From Tretioscincus oriximinensis (taxonomy: Eukaryota > Chordata > Lepidosauria > Squamata > Gymnophthalmidae), in contig JAJVDF010000280.1 in the NCBI GenBank assembly GCA_022410635.1, positions 1,267,136-1,331,135 on the forward strand: DNA of 64,000 nucleotides. The letters run 5' to 3'. Shown here in pieces: positions 1-11,466 of the stretch (positions are counted from its first letter, which is position 1; each line of letters begins with the position of its first letter). The notes under the pieces were generated by a model that saw only the letters and a list, made by a program, of their open reading frames with translations, was not told the origin of the DNA and did no database searches. Made by a program: the position numbers and the translations under genes.

Positions 1-395
1 AAAAAACTTGCATGTGCTTTCNGCATGTGTAAAAATCTCATACATTTTNGGGCTCTGGGACAAGATTTCCATCTGGAAAAACTCCCTGTACNGCCTTTCA
101 CTTCCTGCTTCTTTCTTTCCTTCTTTCTTTTTTCCTGTTCTTCCCTCCCAGTGTTGGCCCCAGTACTGAACCCTGGTGTACTCCATTTCTCACACCATTC
201 CACCCAGAGAGCGGCCCATTTATTACTTCCCTCTGTTTTTTGTCTTTTAGCCAGGTTCCGAACACTGCCGGTCTCAGGTGGTTGCCAAAGTTCCGAGCCC
301 TGTAACTGGTTGTTATGCCTTAATGCTTAACTCTCCCACATGCCTTATAGTTTATGACTGGGTCTGCCATAGTTTACACTAGCATTTTTTTATTT

Positions 396-440
396 ATTTA
401 CACTTTCATACCGCCCTATACCTGAAGGACTCAGGGTGGT
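396..440 (-). repeat. LINE/SINE 3' tail fragment
   Basis: TATTTATTTACACTTTCATA followed by a CCGCCCTATACC core is the reverse complement of the recurrent tail ending GGGCGG-TATAAATA seen at 15392-15448, 43520 and elsewhere in this window. Confidence 0.55.
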
Positions 441-569
441 TAACAGTAAAAAAACACAATTAACATGTTAAAAACAACAGCTTCAGTCTACCCTCAGGCT
501 GCTCTGCTTCCACTGTTGTTTTAATATCCTTTGGGTGTGAATTGGCATTCCTTGAAGGGTTATGATTGC

Positions 570-728
570 AATTTGTTTTTAAATATTTCCTGGATCTGTT
601 TTTATAGTTCATGTTGTATTGTACTGGTTTTATATAATTATCTTGTATTGTATGTTTTGTATTGCATTGTGAGCTGCCCAGAGCCCTTTCTGGGGTGGAC
701 GGGGTATAAATCAAATAGTAAAGTAAAA
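570..728 (+). repeat. LINE 3' UTR/tail fragment
   Basis: A T-rich stretch with repeated TTGTATTGTA is followed by GTGAGCTGCCCAGAGCCCTT and ends GGGGTATAAATCAAATAGTAAAG. It matches the recurrent tail family of this window in the + orientation. The PLE-like inverted repeat at 729-968 inserted at its very end. Confidence 0.6.
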
Positions 729-968
729 TTTCAGAGAAATAGCCGTGTTAGTCTAGCAGAAAGTCCAGCAAAGGAGCTAGCAGCACTTTGAGACTAACTT
801 GAGAAAAGTGGTTGGCATAAGCTTTCCTAGACAGGTCTACTTCTTCAGATGCTGAGGGACTAATGCCAGGCATTAGTCCCTCAGCATCTGAAGAAGTAGA
901 CCTGTCTACGAAAGCTTATGCCAACCACTTTTCTCAAGTTAGTCTCAAAGTGCTGCTAGCTCCTTTGC
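729..968. mobile_element. Foldback retroelement-like insertion: 101-bp inverted repeat with 13-bp target duplication
   Basis: Arms 767-867 and 869-969 are reverse complements with a one-base spacer and one visible mismatch (CTTTCCTAG versus CTTTCGTAG). The arm contains AGCATAAGCTTTCG-like and CTTCTTCAGATGCTGAG motifs, which recur singly at 48420-48520 and 22755-22860. The 13-bp TAGTAAAGTAAAA flanks the whole insertion at 716-728 and 969-981. A variable-length duplication plus a head-to-head inverted copy suggests target-primed insertion, possibly a Penelope-like element; the family name is inference. Confidence 0.7.
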
Positions 969-981
969 TAGTAAAGTAAAA

Positions 982-1170
982 GCATGCAGACGGATGGCCA
1001 CTATTCCAAGATATATCCCAAATAAAGCTGAGGGCAGAAAGGGCCTTAGAGAAACTAAGGAGATGGTATGAGTATTGTCTATGGCAGGCCCCATAGTGTA
1101 CACTAGGATGTGGGGGCAGGCTCCTGAGATGTTACCCATAATAAGAATCCACGTGGACAGGGCCTCAGAG
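982..1170. mobile_element. Foldback MITE family A, degenerate copy
   Basis: It contains GGATGGCCACTATTCCAAGA with TATATCCCAAATAAAGCTGAGG on one side, and TATGGCAGGCCCCATAGTGT, CACTAGGATGTGGG and ATCCACGTGGACAGGGCC on the other. These are the halves of the family seen intact at 18388-18564 and 49775-49932. Confidence 0.55.
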
Positions 1171-2220
1171 GTGCCCTTAAGGGGAGAATGGAAAGATTAG
1201 AGATGCCTAGTGTTACGTTATTGTTAATAGCGAGGGAATGTATGTTGGAACGATGCAGTTGGTTCTCTTATGTTACAAATATCTGGATTTTAATATTGTA
1301 TTGATCTGCTATTTTCCAATAATTTTTTTTTTAAAAAAACTGGCCGGCAGGAGAAGGTCTGAGGAGAGTGACTCAGCTTGTCAGCCAGCAGTAATCTGGA
1401 ATGGAAAAGAAACTCAAGCGCCACCACCTGGTGCTGATGAGGTGAGAGGATTTGACTGAAACGAGAGTTAAAGTGTGTCGGTTTCTGCCTTAGGAAGGGA
1501 GGAAAAGGGGAAAGAGGGATTAAAGCGGTAGGCGGGAGGTTTGGCTACTCTAGTGCTGCCGGTCTGTCAAACGCAGTGAGGGCAGAAGAAAGAGACGCCT
1601 GCCTGCCCAGAATCGATTTATTTATAAATTAATAATAATTCTCGAGTATTGAACGGACAGGAGAACGAAAGCCGATAAACCTCTGAGGAAATGTGTTGAT
1701 GCCGTGCGAGGAAGTTGTTCGTAAGAGATTTTAGTTGCTCACTCATCATGCATCACATACACACATACACACCCCATGGAGATGAATGACACCCTCCCGC
1801 CTGTGAAGTATGGAAATACAAACAGGAACGTGGTGGTTTCGCAACTCCTCGCTCCTCTGGCCTTCCCGTCAAGAATCTCGGGACCAATTTGCATAAGGAG
1901 TTGTCGGGCAAAGTGACTCGACTCTCCTGCCCCCTTCTTTCCTTGTGGCACAGGCAGGGAGCAGAACTAATCACAAGGTTAAACAAATTGATGTGCATTA
2001 AGAACAAAATGTTTTAATGGTGGTGTTGTTAGCGTATATATGTGCTTTAGCAACATGCACTTGCGTATTAGACAAATTCACGGAGGCCAATGGCTCCTAG
2101 TTTGGATGCTAGCTGAGAGATGCGTCTTGCAGAGGGATAGAGAACAGGCAAACGTTTTGCCTCTTTCTTCTGCTTGAGAATGCCAAGAAGCAAGTGGGCT
2201 GTGACTCCACTTATGTTCTA
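1171..2220. other. Intergenic, nothing recognised
   Basis: Mixed-composition DNA without a supportable gene or clear repeat boundary. Short open frames on both strands have no family resemblance. Confidence 0.4.
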
Positions 2221-2392
2221 ATGTGGAATTGTTTTTCAGTTGTGTCCGACTCTTTGTGATATCAATAACAAACTGCCAACTTAATTCCGGACATAATTTT
2301 TGTTTCTTGTTTTATGGTTTTAAGTTGTATTTCTACCTGCTTTTCTATGCTGTTTTTTTCCCCTCAAAGACAAGTGTTTATTATAAAAGCTT

Positions 2393-2580
2393 NNATGCCC
2401 AGCAACGTCATGAAGCTGGCAGAAGCAGCAGCAGTAAATAAAGTGAAAGAGAGATGCTGTTGTGTCAGTGACAGAGCCTGTTGGGAAGTGTAGTCTGAGC
2501 AATAGACAGCCTCTTCTGCTCGGAGTCCTGCCCTGCAGACTACAGCTCCCAGCCTGCATTGCAGCTAGCCCTGGGAGGAA
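2393..2580 (-). repeat. Unnamed interspersed repeat family C, minus copy
   Basis: Its reverse complement reads GGGCTAGCTGCAATGCAGGC then CTGTAGTCTGCAGGGCAGG, CAGAAGAGGCT, and AGCTTCATGACG. The same order occurs on the + strand at 47880-48065 (GAGCTAGCTGTGGTGCAGG, TGTAGTCTGCAGGGCAGGG, CAGAAGAGGCTCC, AGCTTCATGAAG). No coding potential or transposon ends were found, so class is unknown. Confidence 0.65.
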
Positions 2581-4267
2581 GTCTGTTTAGCCAATCTATG
2601 CCCAATCCCACCCACAGCAAACATTTTTTCTGCTTACAGGAAGTTGGCTGGGGGACCTTTCTATATAGTACGTCAAGCCCTTGTGTCTTCTAATGTCTCT
2701 ATGAACTGATCCCCATGTTCTTTGGAGGCAAATTTACCTTCTGAGTACCCCATGGAACCACGCATGTCCAGCCTTACATACACTCTAAAGGTTTTCAGAG
2801 TGCAGTAAACAGCTTCCTCGTGTCATACTATTTTAACAGCCTCCAAGACATTACCAGAATAAGGCTCCATGTGCACAGGGACTCCATTTTAAAGTTCTAA
2901 AGAAGAATCTCTCCCGAGCTGCTTGTAGCAAAGATTTCAATGGCTCTAGGAGCGCCGGGATTGCCTGGGAATAGCAGACAGGGGCACAGGAATTCTGGGG
3001 ATTGTAGTTAGGAAAGTACAGCAGTGCCTTCTGGGGTTCCTTATTCAAAAGAAGGCAGCAGCTGAATGGCAAGTGAAATGGGAATGAACAGCCAACGTGT
3101 TTTTTTAAGCATTTGTAAATCAGGGCAAATGGACAGGTGGGGACATAGCCTACTTCAAATGAGCAATGCTTATGATTCATCCAGGCATCACTTACCTATT
3201 CTGTTATATTTGGATATTCTGGAACACCCATGCTTTATTCCAGAATATCTAACTAGAGTGGATATCTGGATGCACCTTTAGACTCACATCTATGGGCTGG
3301 ACTTGGGCATCCATGTACCATTGTTTGCTTAACAATGATGCCCAAATAGTCTGCTATCACTTTTTTTGAGTAAAGTGCCGAGGATGTGGGGACCCCTGTA
3401 TGCAAAGCAAGTTCTGTGTCTCTGATTCATCCTTCTGACTTTTTAAAATTAGTATTCTAATGATGAAGAGAGGAAAGAAAATACTCTTTCTTTTCCACAA
3501 CATTTGCCTCAACATATCCTGAACTTGCCGTTTGGGAATTTTTGCTTGGGAGTGTTTTACTCTCTTCATCTGTCAAGGAGGAAATATCTTCTTGGTGATA
3601 AGTACCAGGCTGTGAAATAATCTCACTTCTGAAGTTCATCAGGGCCAGGCACCCCCATTGTATGCTTTTACATGTCTGGGGGAAGATGCATATCTTGACC
3701 CAGGCCTTTGACTGAGGGAACAGTATCCCCTCCCAATGCAGGCATTCTCTCTGTTTTAAGTTTAGCCATTTTAATGCTGATTTTACTGTGACCTTCCACT
3801 GAGACTTTTGAGTACAGGTAGACTTCCCAAATGTCTCAGATCAGTCAGGGTGTCCTAGATTAGGGAGCTCCTCTCCCCAGAAAATGAGCACTAGCTAGGG
3901 CTTTCTGGGGTCACTTTTGGAGAAGGGAAAGAAGGAGGGAGTGGTGATAAGTGGAAAAGTAGAGGGGACTGAAAGGAGGTAGCTGTTAAAAACCCACTAC
4001 TTTTATAAAGTGGGAACATCTTTCAGGCAGGGTCAGGATGTGCTTGGGCAGTGGGCAGAATTTGGTAAGGGCGACTGAGACTTCCAGCCCCCCAAAGTAT
4101 AATAAATAAAGCTAGCAGTCTAATAGATCAAATTTATCTGGCATTTACTCTGTGAATGATTAAATGGTCAGTCTAGAAACCAAAGAGGTTTGATACATTA
4201 ATGTTGCTGTGGAGCGAAGTCTCTTTCAGGCACTATTATCGTTTCATTTTGTTCATTTTACTTCTCT
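2581..4267. other. Intergenic, no gene seen
   Basis: No conserved reading frame. A tail-like segment near 3765-3815 (TTTACTGTGACCTTCCACTGAGACTTTTGAG) resembles the SINE/LINE tail at 4268. A small imperfect palindrome (GATATTCTGGAACA / ATTCCAGAATATC) lies near 3211-3250. Confidence 0.4.
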
Positions 4268-4331
4268 TTTTGTTTAATTTTACTGTGACCCTCCCTGAGA
4301 CCTTTGGTTATATGGCAGTATAGAAATAATA
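4268..4331 (+). repeat. LINE/SINE 3' tail fragment
   Basis: TTTGTTTAATTTTACTGTGA is followed by CCCTGAGACCTTTGG and a TATAGAAATAA ending, the same tail plan as at 15392-15448 (CCTGAGACCTTTGAGTATAG). Truncated and diverged. Confidence 0.5.
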
Positions 4332-5349
4332 GCTCGACTCCTGTGTTATACTTGACGTTGGGGCAGTCACCTGTAAAATTGGAAGACCTGATTTTGTCGT
4401 GTTCTACTCCAGAAAATGATCTAAGAGGCCTGCTGTCCACATGGCATGTTGGGTTAGCACAGGCCACGGCAGAGACTATGCTAGTCCAGAATGGCATGCA
4501 AAAAGCAGGCTCCTTAGACTACCTTCTGGAGCAGAATAAGGACGAGTGCAAATCAGGTCAAGTTGTATGATTGTGAATTTATGTATCTCTGTGGGCAGTG
4601 AAAAAAATTGAGTTGTCAGTTAAGAGTACTGAGAATACTATATAAGCCAACCTGCTTATCCGTTTACTATTCCAACCCTCCCACTGTGACTATTCAGTTG
4701 ATGGAAGAAACTGACTTTTGGCATAGTTATGGTATGTTTGAGTAAACAAGTTCTTCAGCTACCATACAGTAGCTGAAGGCATATTTGTTTGTGTGCATGT
4801 GCATTTGTCCCAACACTCAGGCTGGGGGGAAGAAGCAGTTTGGAATGCAGGGAATCAAAATCAATTTCATTGTCTTTTCGCATTCCCTGCCCTGTTTTGT
4901 CTCCATTTTAGCGGCTGCACAGGGCAGAGAAAGAACAGAGACACACTAAGTGCCTGCAGGTTGACCATGGGTTGCATGGATTTTTTTAAAACCCTGGTTT
5001 TGTTCAAGTTTTCACTTCCATAAAATCAGGGGTTGCAATCTTGNGATCCAATCTCTTCCTGTTGCTTCTGCTGCCTTTTGTCAGCTGTTTAAATCTCCCA
5101 TGCTACAACAGCAGCCAGGAAATTTAAGACTGTTGACAAAAGCCAGCAACCACAGGAAGAGATCTGCAAAGATCCCCCTCCCTGCCATGGGTCCTGATCC
5201 TGGGGGTGCTTCTGATCCAACTGCTCGCTATTGCATCAGAGTACATGGCAAACTATCACCCGAGAGTGCGCTTAACGTGAATTGCGTTAAACGCTACTTG
5301 CAACAGTTTTCTGAGCAAACTGGGGTAGGGTCAGCACTTTTCTCAGTCA

Positions 5350-5480
5350 AAGGCCAGGCCAAAGAGGTGCGTCTTCAAGCATTTTCTGAACATACACAGA
5401 GATGGTGATTGACACATCTTGAGGGGGAGACTATTCCATAGCTTGGGGGCTGCCACAGAGAAAGCCCTATGAACCTAGAA
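5350..5480 (+). repeat. Probable interspersed repeat fragment
   Basis: The stretch CTTCAAGCATTTTCTGAACA, then GAGACTATTCCATAGCTTGG and CTGCCACAGAGAAAGCCCTA resembles a segment that recurs in squamate genomes, as far as I recall. There is no second copy in this window to prove it. The open frame across 5100-5408 is therefore not called as a gene. Confidence 0.35.
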
Positions 5481-8090
5481 GTTAGTCCAATCCAGAAGTT
5501 ACTGGACTGTGGCCACCACTGAAGGGTGAAGCTTGTGAGAAAACTGAAACTGAGAATTAGCATTCCATATGTGATAGATTGCATAAGTATTAAGAGGGTG
5601 GAAGGAAATTTTAAACCAGAAGGGGCCGTGGCTGATGGGCCAGCTGTAGGGTTCTTGACACCTAAGCTTCAAGTATCAGCATCACTGATACAACAACAGC
5701 ATTACAGTTGTTGAATTGAAAGATTCTCCCTTTTTAGACTATTTATATCACATGCTTTTTCACAAGAGCTTGAAGTGGTATATTCCTTTTGTCTTATTCT
5801 CACAAAACAAGGGTGGCTCAAACTCTTGCACTCAGCTTCCACAGTGAAGTGGAATTCATGCTTAGGGGTTTACTGCTTCTGGTCAAGCATTCTAGCTACA
5901 GGACTACTGTGGCACATGGCCACTTAAACTGTGCATATGGCCACTTGACTGGAGGCAAAGATGAGTTAGAAAACTCAGAATGAACGACACAAATGTCAAG
6001 TGTCATTACTCAGATGATGTAAGAGGATGTTTTCCTGAAAGGCCTTTTGCATTTTAAATAGCTGTCCTGTGGATATTTATGAAAGGGTGATAAGAAGCTT
6101 GCAGAAACTAATGTCTTTTGCTTTTTATATTACTTGGAGAAATTAGTTGCTATAATTTCTGCTTTCTGAAGAAAAGCATGTGTTGTAGTTTTAAAACTCA
6201 TTAATGGAAAGATTAATATGTTGAGTTACATATGGTAATTATGGAAGCCAGTAGCTGACCTTTTAGGGGGGAAATAATCACTTATACAAAATGAATATTT
6301 ATATTCTGGAGTGATGGGAAGCAGAACAAAATAGAAGGAATATATGAATTCTAACAAAAAAAACAAGTTTCAAAGGATGATTTTGTCCTGGTTAATATAC
6401 TGAGCCATCAGAAATACCTGAGACCCATTTTTTTCATGCTGGTNGTCCTGTTCATGAACAACCTCATGAGAGTCATATGAGAATTTTGAATGTTTTATCA
6501 GAAATTCCATTCTCATACAAATTCTCTTACAGCAATGTAGAAGAAATATGCCAGTCCCGGAAGTGACATCACTGTGATGTTACTTCTGGACTCTGCTTCT
6601 GGAAAAGCCCGATTTCTGCCTTGGACTTGTTGGAGCACAAACCAACACTCTGCAAACACACTGCAGAAACCTGGATGCCTTCTTCACTTTTTAATAGCAT
6701 GGGTGGGGGTATGCAAACATTTAGTTGGATTTCTTTGCTATTCTAGCAACAGCAGTCCTCTAAATTCCTCAAGCTCAGCATTTCTATAATGGGCAGGAAA
6801 CATATGCATGATTCTGTTCCAGGATCCAAACCTTTGATTTGGGAGCTGTACCATTTAACGTAGTGCAATTATGCCCAAGTATAAGCTAAATCTTTGGACA
6901 GTGACATGTGTTAAGAACAGCACCCATGACTTTGCACTTGGAAACAAACAACTGCTTTAGTCCAATGTTGGAGGGTTTGTTAGTGAAGCAAGCCTCTGTA
7001 ATGGAACCACAGAGATAAGGGCGGCATCTGTTCAAGCCCTGGAAGAGCAGGGCCTCGTATTACAAGCCTCAACTCCACATTTTCCATACAAAGCTGAAAG
7101 GGTGAAGAAGATAAGCAAATACTGAAAAGCCAGTTTCAGTTTGTGCGTAAGCCACTAATTAAGACTTTTTAAAAGTCTTTTTTAAAAAACTGGCTTCCTA
7201 AGAACAGGCTGGCTTCCTAAGAACAGGCTGTTTTCGAAAATATTGGTGACAAAACAAGTATAAGAATAAATAAATTTAACGTTCTCCCTTGTCTGTCTAT
7301 GAACTTGAAACAGTTGTGTATTCTGTTTTGTGCAATAAAAGGAAGGCTGAAAATGAATAGATGGGAATAAATACCTTGTAGGTTATTACAGGCTAGTATT
7401 TAAAGGTTAAATGTGGAACAGACCTGACATTTTTATTCAAATGTGTCTGTGGGATACAGAAAATCAGGCAGGCTGCTGGTGATAATTGAAAGCATACAGA
7501 ACAAGTATGTTAACACTGTGTATGTAAGGGATTGTGATGGAAAAAGCCTTATGAATTATTTCAATTATATGTAAGTGCAATGAAATAAGGGGTCACTGAG
7601 TGCATCACACCTTCATGCGGTGTGAACTCTTGTAAAATAGCCACTTTGATGTTTTAGTGGAACCCCCAAAATTTATTATTTGCAACCCTCTTGTTCTAAT
7701 CGATACTTCATATATGCAGGTACATAGCCACACCCAGGTAAACTAATCCACAGACTTTACACTCACATAGCTCACTTCAGTTTCCTAGTTCCTTTTTCCT
7801 CCTTTCTAATCAAAAGGCAGAAACTGACATACTTTAACTTTCTTGTCACTAGAAAGGTCAACAGCTGAACATTGGACCTTTACTGTGAATACTGGGTGTG
7901 TCCTTTTATGATGAGCTACAATGCATACAAGGGGCAACATGCTGATAATCTATTTAAATAATCCATTAAGTCCTAAAGACGTTTTTTCCAGTAGTACTTC
8001 GGGATGCCTTTTGCAACATAGCCATGTGGTATGGCAGGATATCTTAATGACATTTCCAGGAAATCAAAAGCTGCTGAAGATTTTGTGTTG
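5481..8090. other. Intergenic, no gene seen
   Basis: AT-rich single-copy-looking DNA. Local structures are a palindrome at 6557-6589 and a direct duplication of about 18 bp (GGCTTCCTAAGAACAGGCT twice) at 7191-7229. No supportable coding region. Confidence 0.4.
6557..6589. repeat. 16-bp imperfect palindrome
   Basis: CCGGAAGTGACATCAC pairs with GTGATGTTACTTCTGG across one base, with two mismatches. It may be the core of a small foldback element; nothing else of one is visible around it. Confidence 0.5.
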
Positions 8091-8651
8091 TCTTCTGGCC
8101 AGGAGCAATTGGTGGGCCACTATGTGAGATAAGAGTGATGGATTAAATCAGCTGTGACATGTAAAACAGAGATTGCAGGAACAATGAGGCAAGAGGCTGG
8201 GGGAGAAGCCTTCATTAGGCTTAATAAACTATGTTTTTGATCTGCAGTAATCAAAGCACAGTTCAACATGACCCAAGGGAGGGTTGCAACTAAACACTAC
8301 CAGTGCCAGCTACTTTTGCAGAAGTACTGTCTTCCATTTTTCTTTGCTTACAAAGAAAATACTTCCCCCCCCCCTTTGCTCATTACTTTTCAGNATTCAG
8401 CTAAATCGTACACTGTCATAGTCCCTTCTGGTTATTATAGAAAGGCATAGGAAACATGGATGGCATAAAGATTAGAAGTGCCACCTGGCTTATTACAGTG
8501 TTTTGAACAGCAGCTTTATTTGCTAAAATCAGCAGGTGAAGCTTTTCATAGCATGCTGATAAACGTTTTCAGCTGCCAGTGCCTTTACATCAGTGACTAT
8601 TCTTGCTCTGGCTAAGAAACAAGGCCCAGTGGTGAAGTCACACTGATAAAC

Positions 8652-8812
8652 AAGCCCCTTCCCACACTGAGCCTTATCCTAGGGGTGCACCTCGGTCTGC
8701 CATCTGCATTCTAGTGCAGACTACAGCACTAGATATAGATATAAATATAGGTATAGCCCAGAATAAGTCACGGTGCAGAAAAAGGTATAAAATCCTATCA
8801 GGCTGTCTGATG
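8652..8812. mobile_element. Foldback MITE family A copy
   Basis: It begins CCCCTTCCCACACTGAGCC with TTATCCTAGGGGTGCACCTCG and has CATCTGCATTCTAGTGCAGA, then on the far side TATAGCCCAGAATAAGTCAC and GGTGCAGAAAAAGG. These are the terminal arms of family A with a diverged centre. Confidence 0.6.
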
Positions 8813-9396
8813 TGAAAAGAAGGGAGATTAAAAAACAGTCACTCCAGTTTATATCCATTTAAAGTTTTATTTTTATTACGGAAAGAGTACTATAAATAAA
8901 CATGGTTACTGCTGTTGTGATTGCCCTTCCCAACCAGAATCTTTCATTTTTCAGATTTTTTTCAGCACTGAATCTGCTTGTAGCTTAATCTGCTTCTTTT
9001 TTCCAAGGTGTGAATTGCTTTTGGAGAATTGTAGGACTGTAGGGATGTTGTGTCCTGCACTTCCCTGGCTGAGCAGAGGAAGGCTTTGCTCTTATCCTCT
9101 CAGTCAATTGTTTGTCATTTGAGACCTGGATGGAAGGAAAGACCCCAGAAAACCAGACAGCATCAAGGCAGTGTGTAAAAAAAGAAGCAAATGCTAGGAA
9201 ATTTGTGTCCTTTACAACCTGAAAAATTCTGCCTGCCATTTTCCCTTTAAATAGCATTCCAGGACACTGCTTTGTGGTTTCTCTTCCCCCTTTTGATTTT
9301 CCCTGAGCACAGAGAAAAACGCAGGGGAAAGAAATGGGAGGAGACATAGGCTAAGAAATGATTAACAGGGAAGGAGTAATTATGGCGTCCATGTTA
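8813..9396. other. Intergenic, no gene seen
   Basis: No recognised repeat or gene. The open frame on the minus strand at 8985-9347 has no family resemblance and no splice or promoter context. Confidence 0.35.
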
Positions 9397-9404
9397 CCTT
9401 AAGG

Positions 9405-10023
9405 CAGACCTGGGCATTGTACGGCCCCCGGGCCGCATACGGCCCTTTGATTGGCTCTGACCGGCCCGTGTAACGTTAATTGGAGCGACGGGGGGCTCCT
9501 CGTAATGCATCCTCCCCTTCGCTCCTGCAGGCGCGGAAGCCGAGCAAAGTTCTCCCAACAAGCTCAAGAAATCCGAGCGCCGCGCGGGGTCCGCCGGGAG
9601 GGGGCGCGCGCGGGTCCCTTTCNCAGCCTCCTGCTGCTAATTGGCCGCTACAAGCAAGAGCGCNAACCAAGTTCTTCTTCTGGGCCGGCTGGGCGGGCAG
9701 AGGGGGGAGCCCGGAGGGCGCCTGGGACCTGCTGTGAGGGTCGGTTCCTTCCTCCGTGCTCCGCTGCCTCTTTGAGATTCGCTCCGGCGGGCGCTGCCAC
9801 CGGGACGCGCTCCCCGCTTCCTACCTGCCCGTTTATCTGGGTGGGTCGAAGCCCCTGCCTGGCCGCCTCACTCGACGTGCCGCTTGGGGAACCCCGGGGG
9901 GGGGGGCTGGAAGAGATGGGGACAAGACCCCCGACTTCACCCTCCTTGCTGAATTTGGCCGGCCCTCCACAATATTTTCTGTTTCTCATGTGGCCCCATG
10001 GAAAAAATAATTGCCCACCCCTG
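9405..10023. mobile_element. GC-rich non-autonomous hAT transposon, 619 bp
   Basis: The termini are CAGACCTGGGCA at 9405 and TGCCCACCCCTG ending 10023, which are imperfect inverted repeats starting with CAG as in hAT elements. The 8-bp CCTTAAGG flanks it exactly on both sides (9397-9404 and 10024-10031), the hAT target-duplication length. The inside is GC- and CpG-rich (for example GGCCCCCGGGCCGC-type and CCGGCGGGCGCTGCC stretches), in sharp contrast to its surroundings. It has no transposase. Long open frames here are a by-product of GC richness. Confidence 0.85.
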
Positions 10024-10031
10024 CCTTAAGG

Positions 10032-10600
10032 TGTGTGGGAGCGCCCATTTTGTGTAAAGGTTTGTATTTTTATTTGTTAGGGTTCTTATTTCCCTAGGGG
10101 AGGGGGAAGAGCAGGCAGGGAGGAGGCGTGGCTTCCCTGCTTCTGGTTGGGAGGGGGAAGGAGACCTGGGGAATAGCAAATCAGGCCTCGTATAGAACTC
10201 TGCCTACCCCTATAAAAGTGGGCGGAGCCAGGGCTCTCGGCCTTTCTGTGGGGAGAGCTTGAGTGGTCAAGCAGGCAGAGGGTCCCTCCAGGGGTTTTCA
10301 TCTNAGGGGTGGGGCTTGGATGTAAAGTTGCTTATAGAGGAAGCTAGGAAGGGCCTGCAAGTGCTGGTTAGGCCTTGGCATTCCCTAATATGGAAAAGAG
10401 AGGCGTATGGCTTTAAGTCATGTCACAAGTTGATTGGTTCTGGTGTGTTTCCTGTGGATCATTTCTTAAAGGAGCAGTGCTTAGTGAGACTGCTCTGGTA
10501 TCATTCATCCATTTTACTTACTACAGTTGTGTACTCAATAAATCTTTACTTTGGTTGTTTATTTTTAAAGGGTCTTTATATTTTTATTTCACAAACCACT
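10032..10600 (+). mobile_element. Candidate solo LTR / promoter-polyA cassette
   Basis: A TATA box (TATAAAAG, 10211-10218) is followed at once by a GC box-like GGGCGGAGC (10220-10228) and, 320 bases on, by AATAAA (10537-10542) with a T/G-rich sequence after it. This is the U3-R-U5 order of a long terminal repeat. The GC-rich hAT sits in its upstream part, so the true 5' end may lie before 9397. No terminal TG...CA with matching flanks could be fixed, and no gag/pol is present nearby. Confidence 0.4.
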
Positions 10601-10633
10601 ATATCAACCACATAAATAAGAAGGACTGGTGAT

Positions 10634-11285
10634 AAACATAAGAACATAAGAATGTAAGAAGAGCCATACTGGATCAGGCCACAGCCCATCGAGTCCAGCA
10701 TTCTGTGTCACACAGAGGCCCACCAGATGCACCTGGGCAGTCTGAACAGAGGAAAGCAAAATATGCTGCTCCTGTTCGTGACTCCCTGCAAATGGTATTT
10801 CAAGAGTCCTGCCTGTTGCTCCATCCCGGAGGCTACATCCAGACAACTATCTTAGTATTCATTTATACCCTTAGTGTCCATAAACCTGTCTAGTCCTGTC
10901 TTGAAACTATCCAAGCTGTTAGCTACCACTACCTCTTCAGGAAGTAAATTCCACAGGCCGATGACCCTCTGGGTGAAAAAATACTTTCCTTTGTCTGTTC
11001 TCACTTTTCTACCCAACAGTTTTAAGGAGTGCCCTCTGGTCCTTGTGTTGTGTGATAGAGAAAACATTTTTTCTCTATTCACCCTGTCGATCCCATNCAT
11101 GATTTTGTACACTTCAATCAGATCACCCCTCAAACGTCTCCTTTCAAGGCTGAAGAGGCCCAGACGTTGCAGCCTTGCTTCGTAAGGGAGGTGCTCCAGA
11201 CCCTTGATCATTTTTGTTGCCCTTTTCTGCACCTTCTCCAGTTCCAAAATATCCCTCTTGAGATGTGGTGACCAGAATTGAACAC
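10634..11285 (-). mobile_element. CR1-clade LINE, 5'-truncated 3' end
   Basis: On the minus strand it encodes the C-terminal end of a CR1-type ORF2: [20 protein letters not shown], then [20 protein letters not shown], then GKYFFTQRVIGLWNLLPEEV, ending SFKTGLDRFMDTKGINEY. A 3' UTR follows, ending in ATGTTCTT octamers (seen as AACATAAG on the + strand at 10634). It is truncated at about 11285. The frame is essentially open except an ambiguous base, so the insertion is fairly young. Confidence 0.88.
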
Positions 11286-11466
11286 AGATAAAGTCCCTTA
11301 AAGTACACATTAGGTGCCACAAGCTGGCATTCTGATTTCTGTGTGGGAGCCTTGAGGCAGAATGGTTGGTTTCTGCTGGCTCCCAGGTAAAAGAGGTGTG
11401 GCACCGCTAGCCTGGTGGATTGAGTACCTGGGCCTTGGCTACGCTGACCAGGTGACCCATTTTTGG

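Noticed and set aside
2225..2265. BovB-type fragment (CAGTTGTGTCCGACTCTTTGTGA)
   Set aside because: The stretch is reminiscent of BovB-related repeats, but only about 30 bases fit, too few to call.
5100..5408. 102-codon frame beginning MLQQQPGNLRLLTKASNHRK
   Set aside because: No recognised family; its second half overlaps what looks like an interspersed repeat, and there is no splice or promoter evidence.
9451..10029. Open reading frames of up to 192 codons on both strands in a GC-rich block
   Set aside because: They lie entirely inside the hAT element 9405-10023, overlap in several frames, and have no family resemblance. GC richness alone keeps them open.
10852..11322. 156-codon minus-strand frame as a host gene
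   Set aside because: It is the C-terminal part of CR1 ORF2, repeated at 30714 and 59202.
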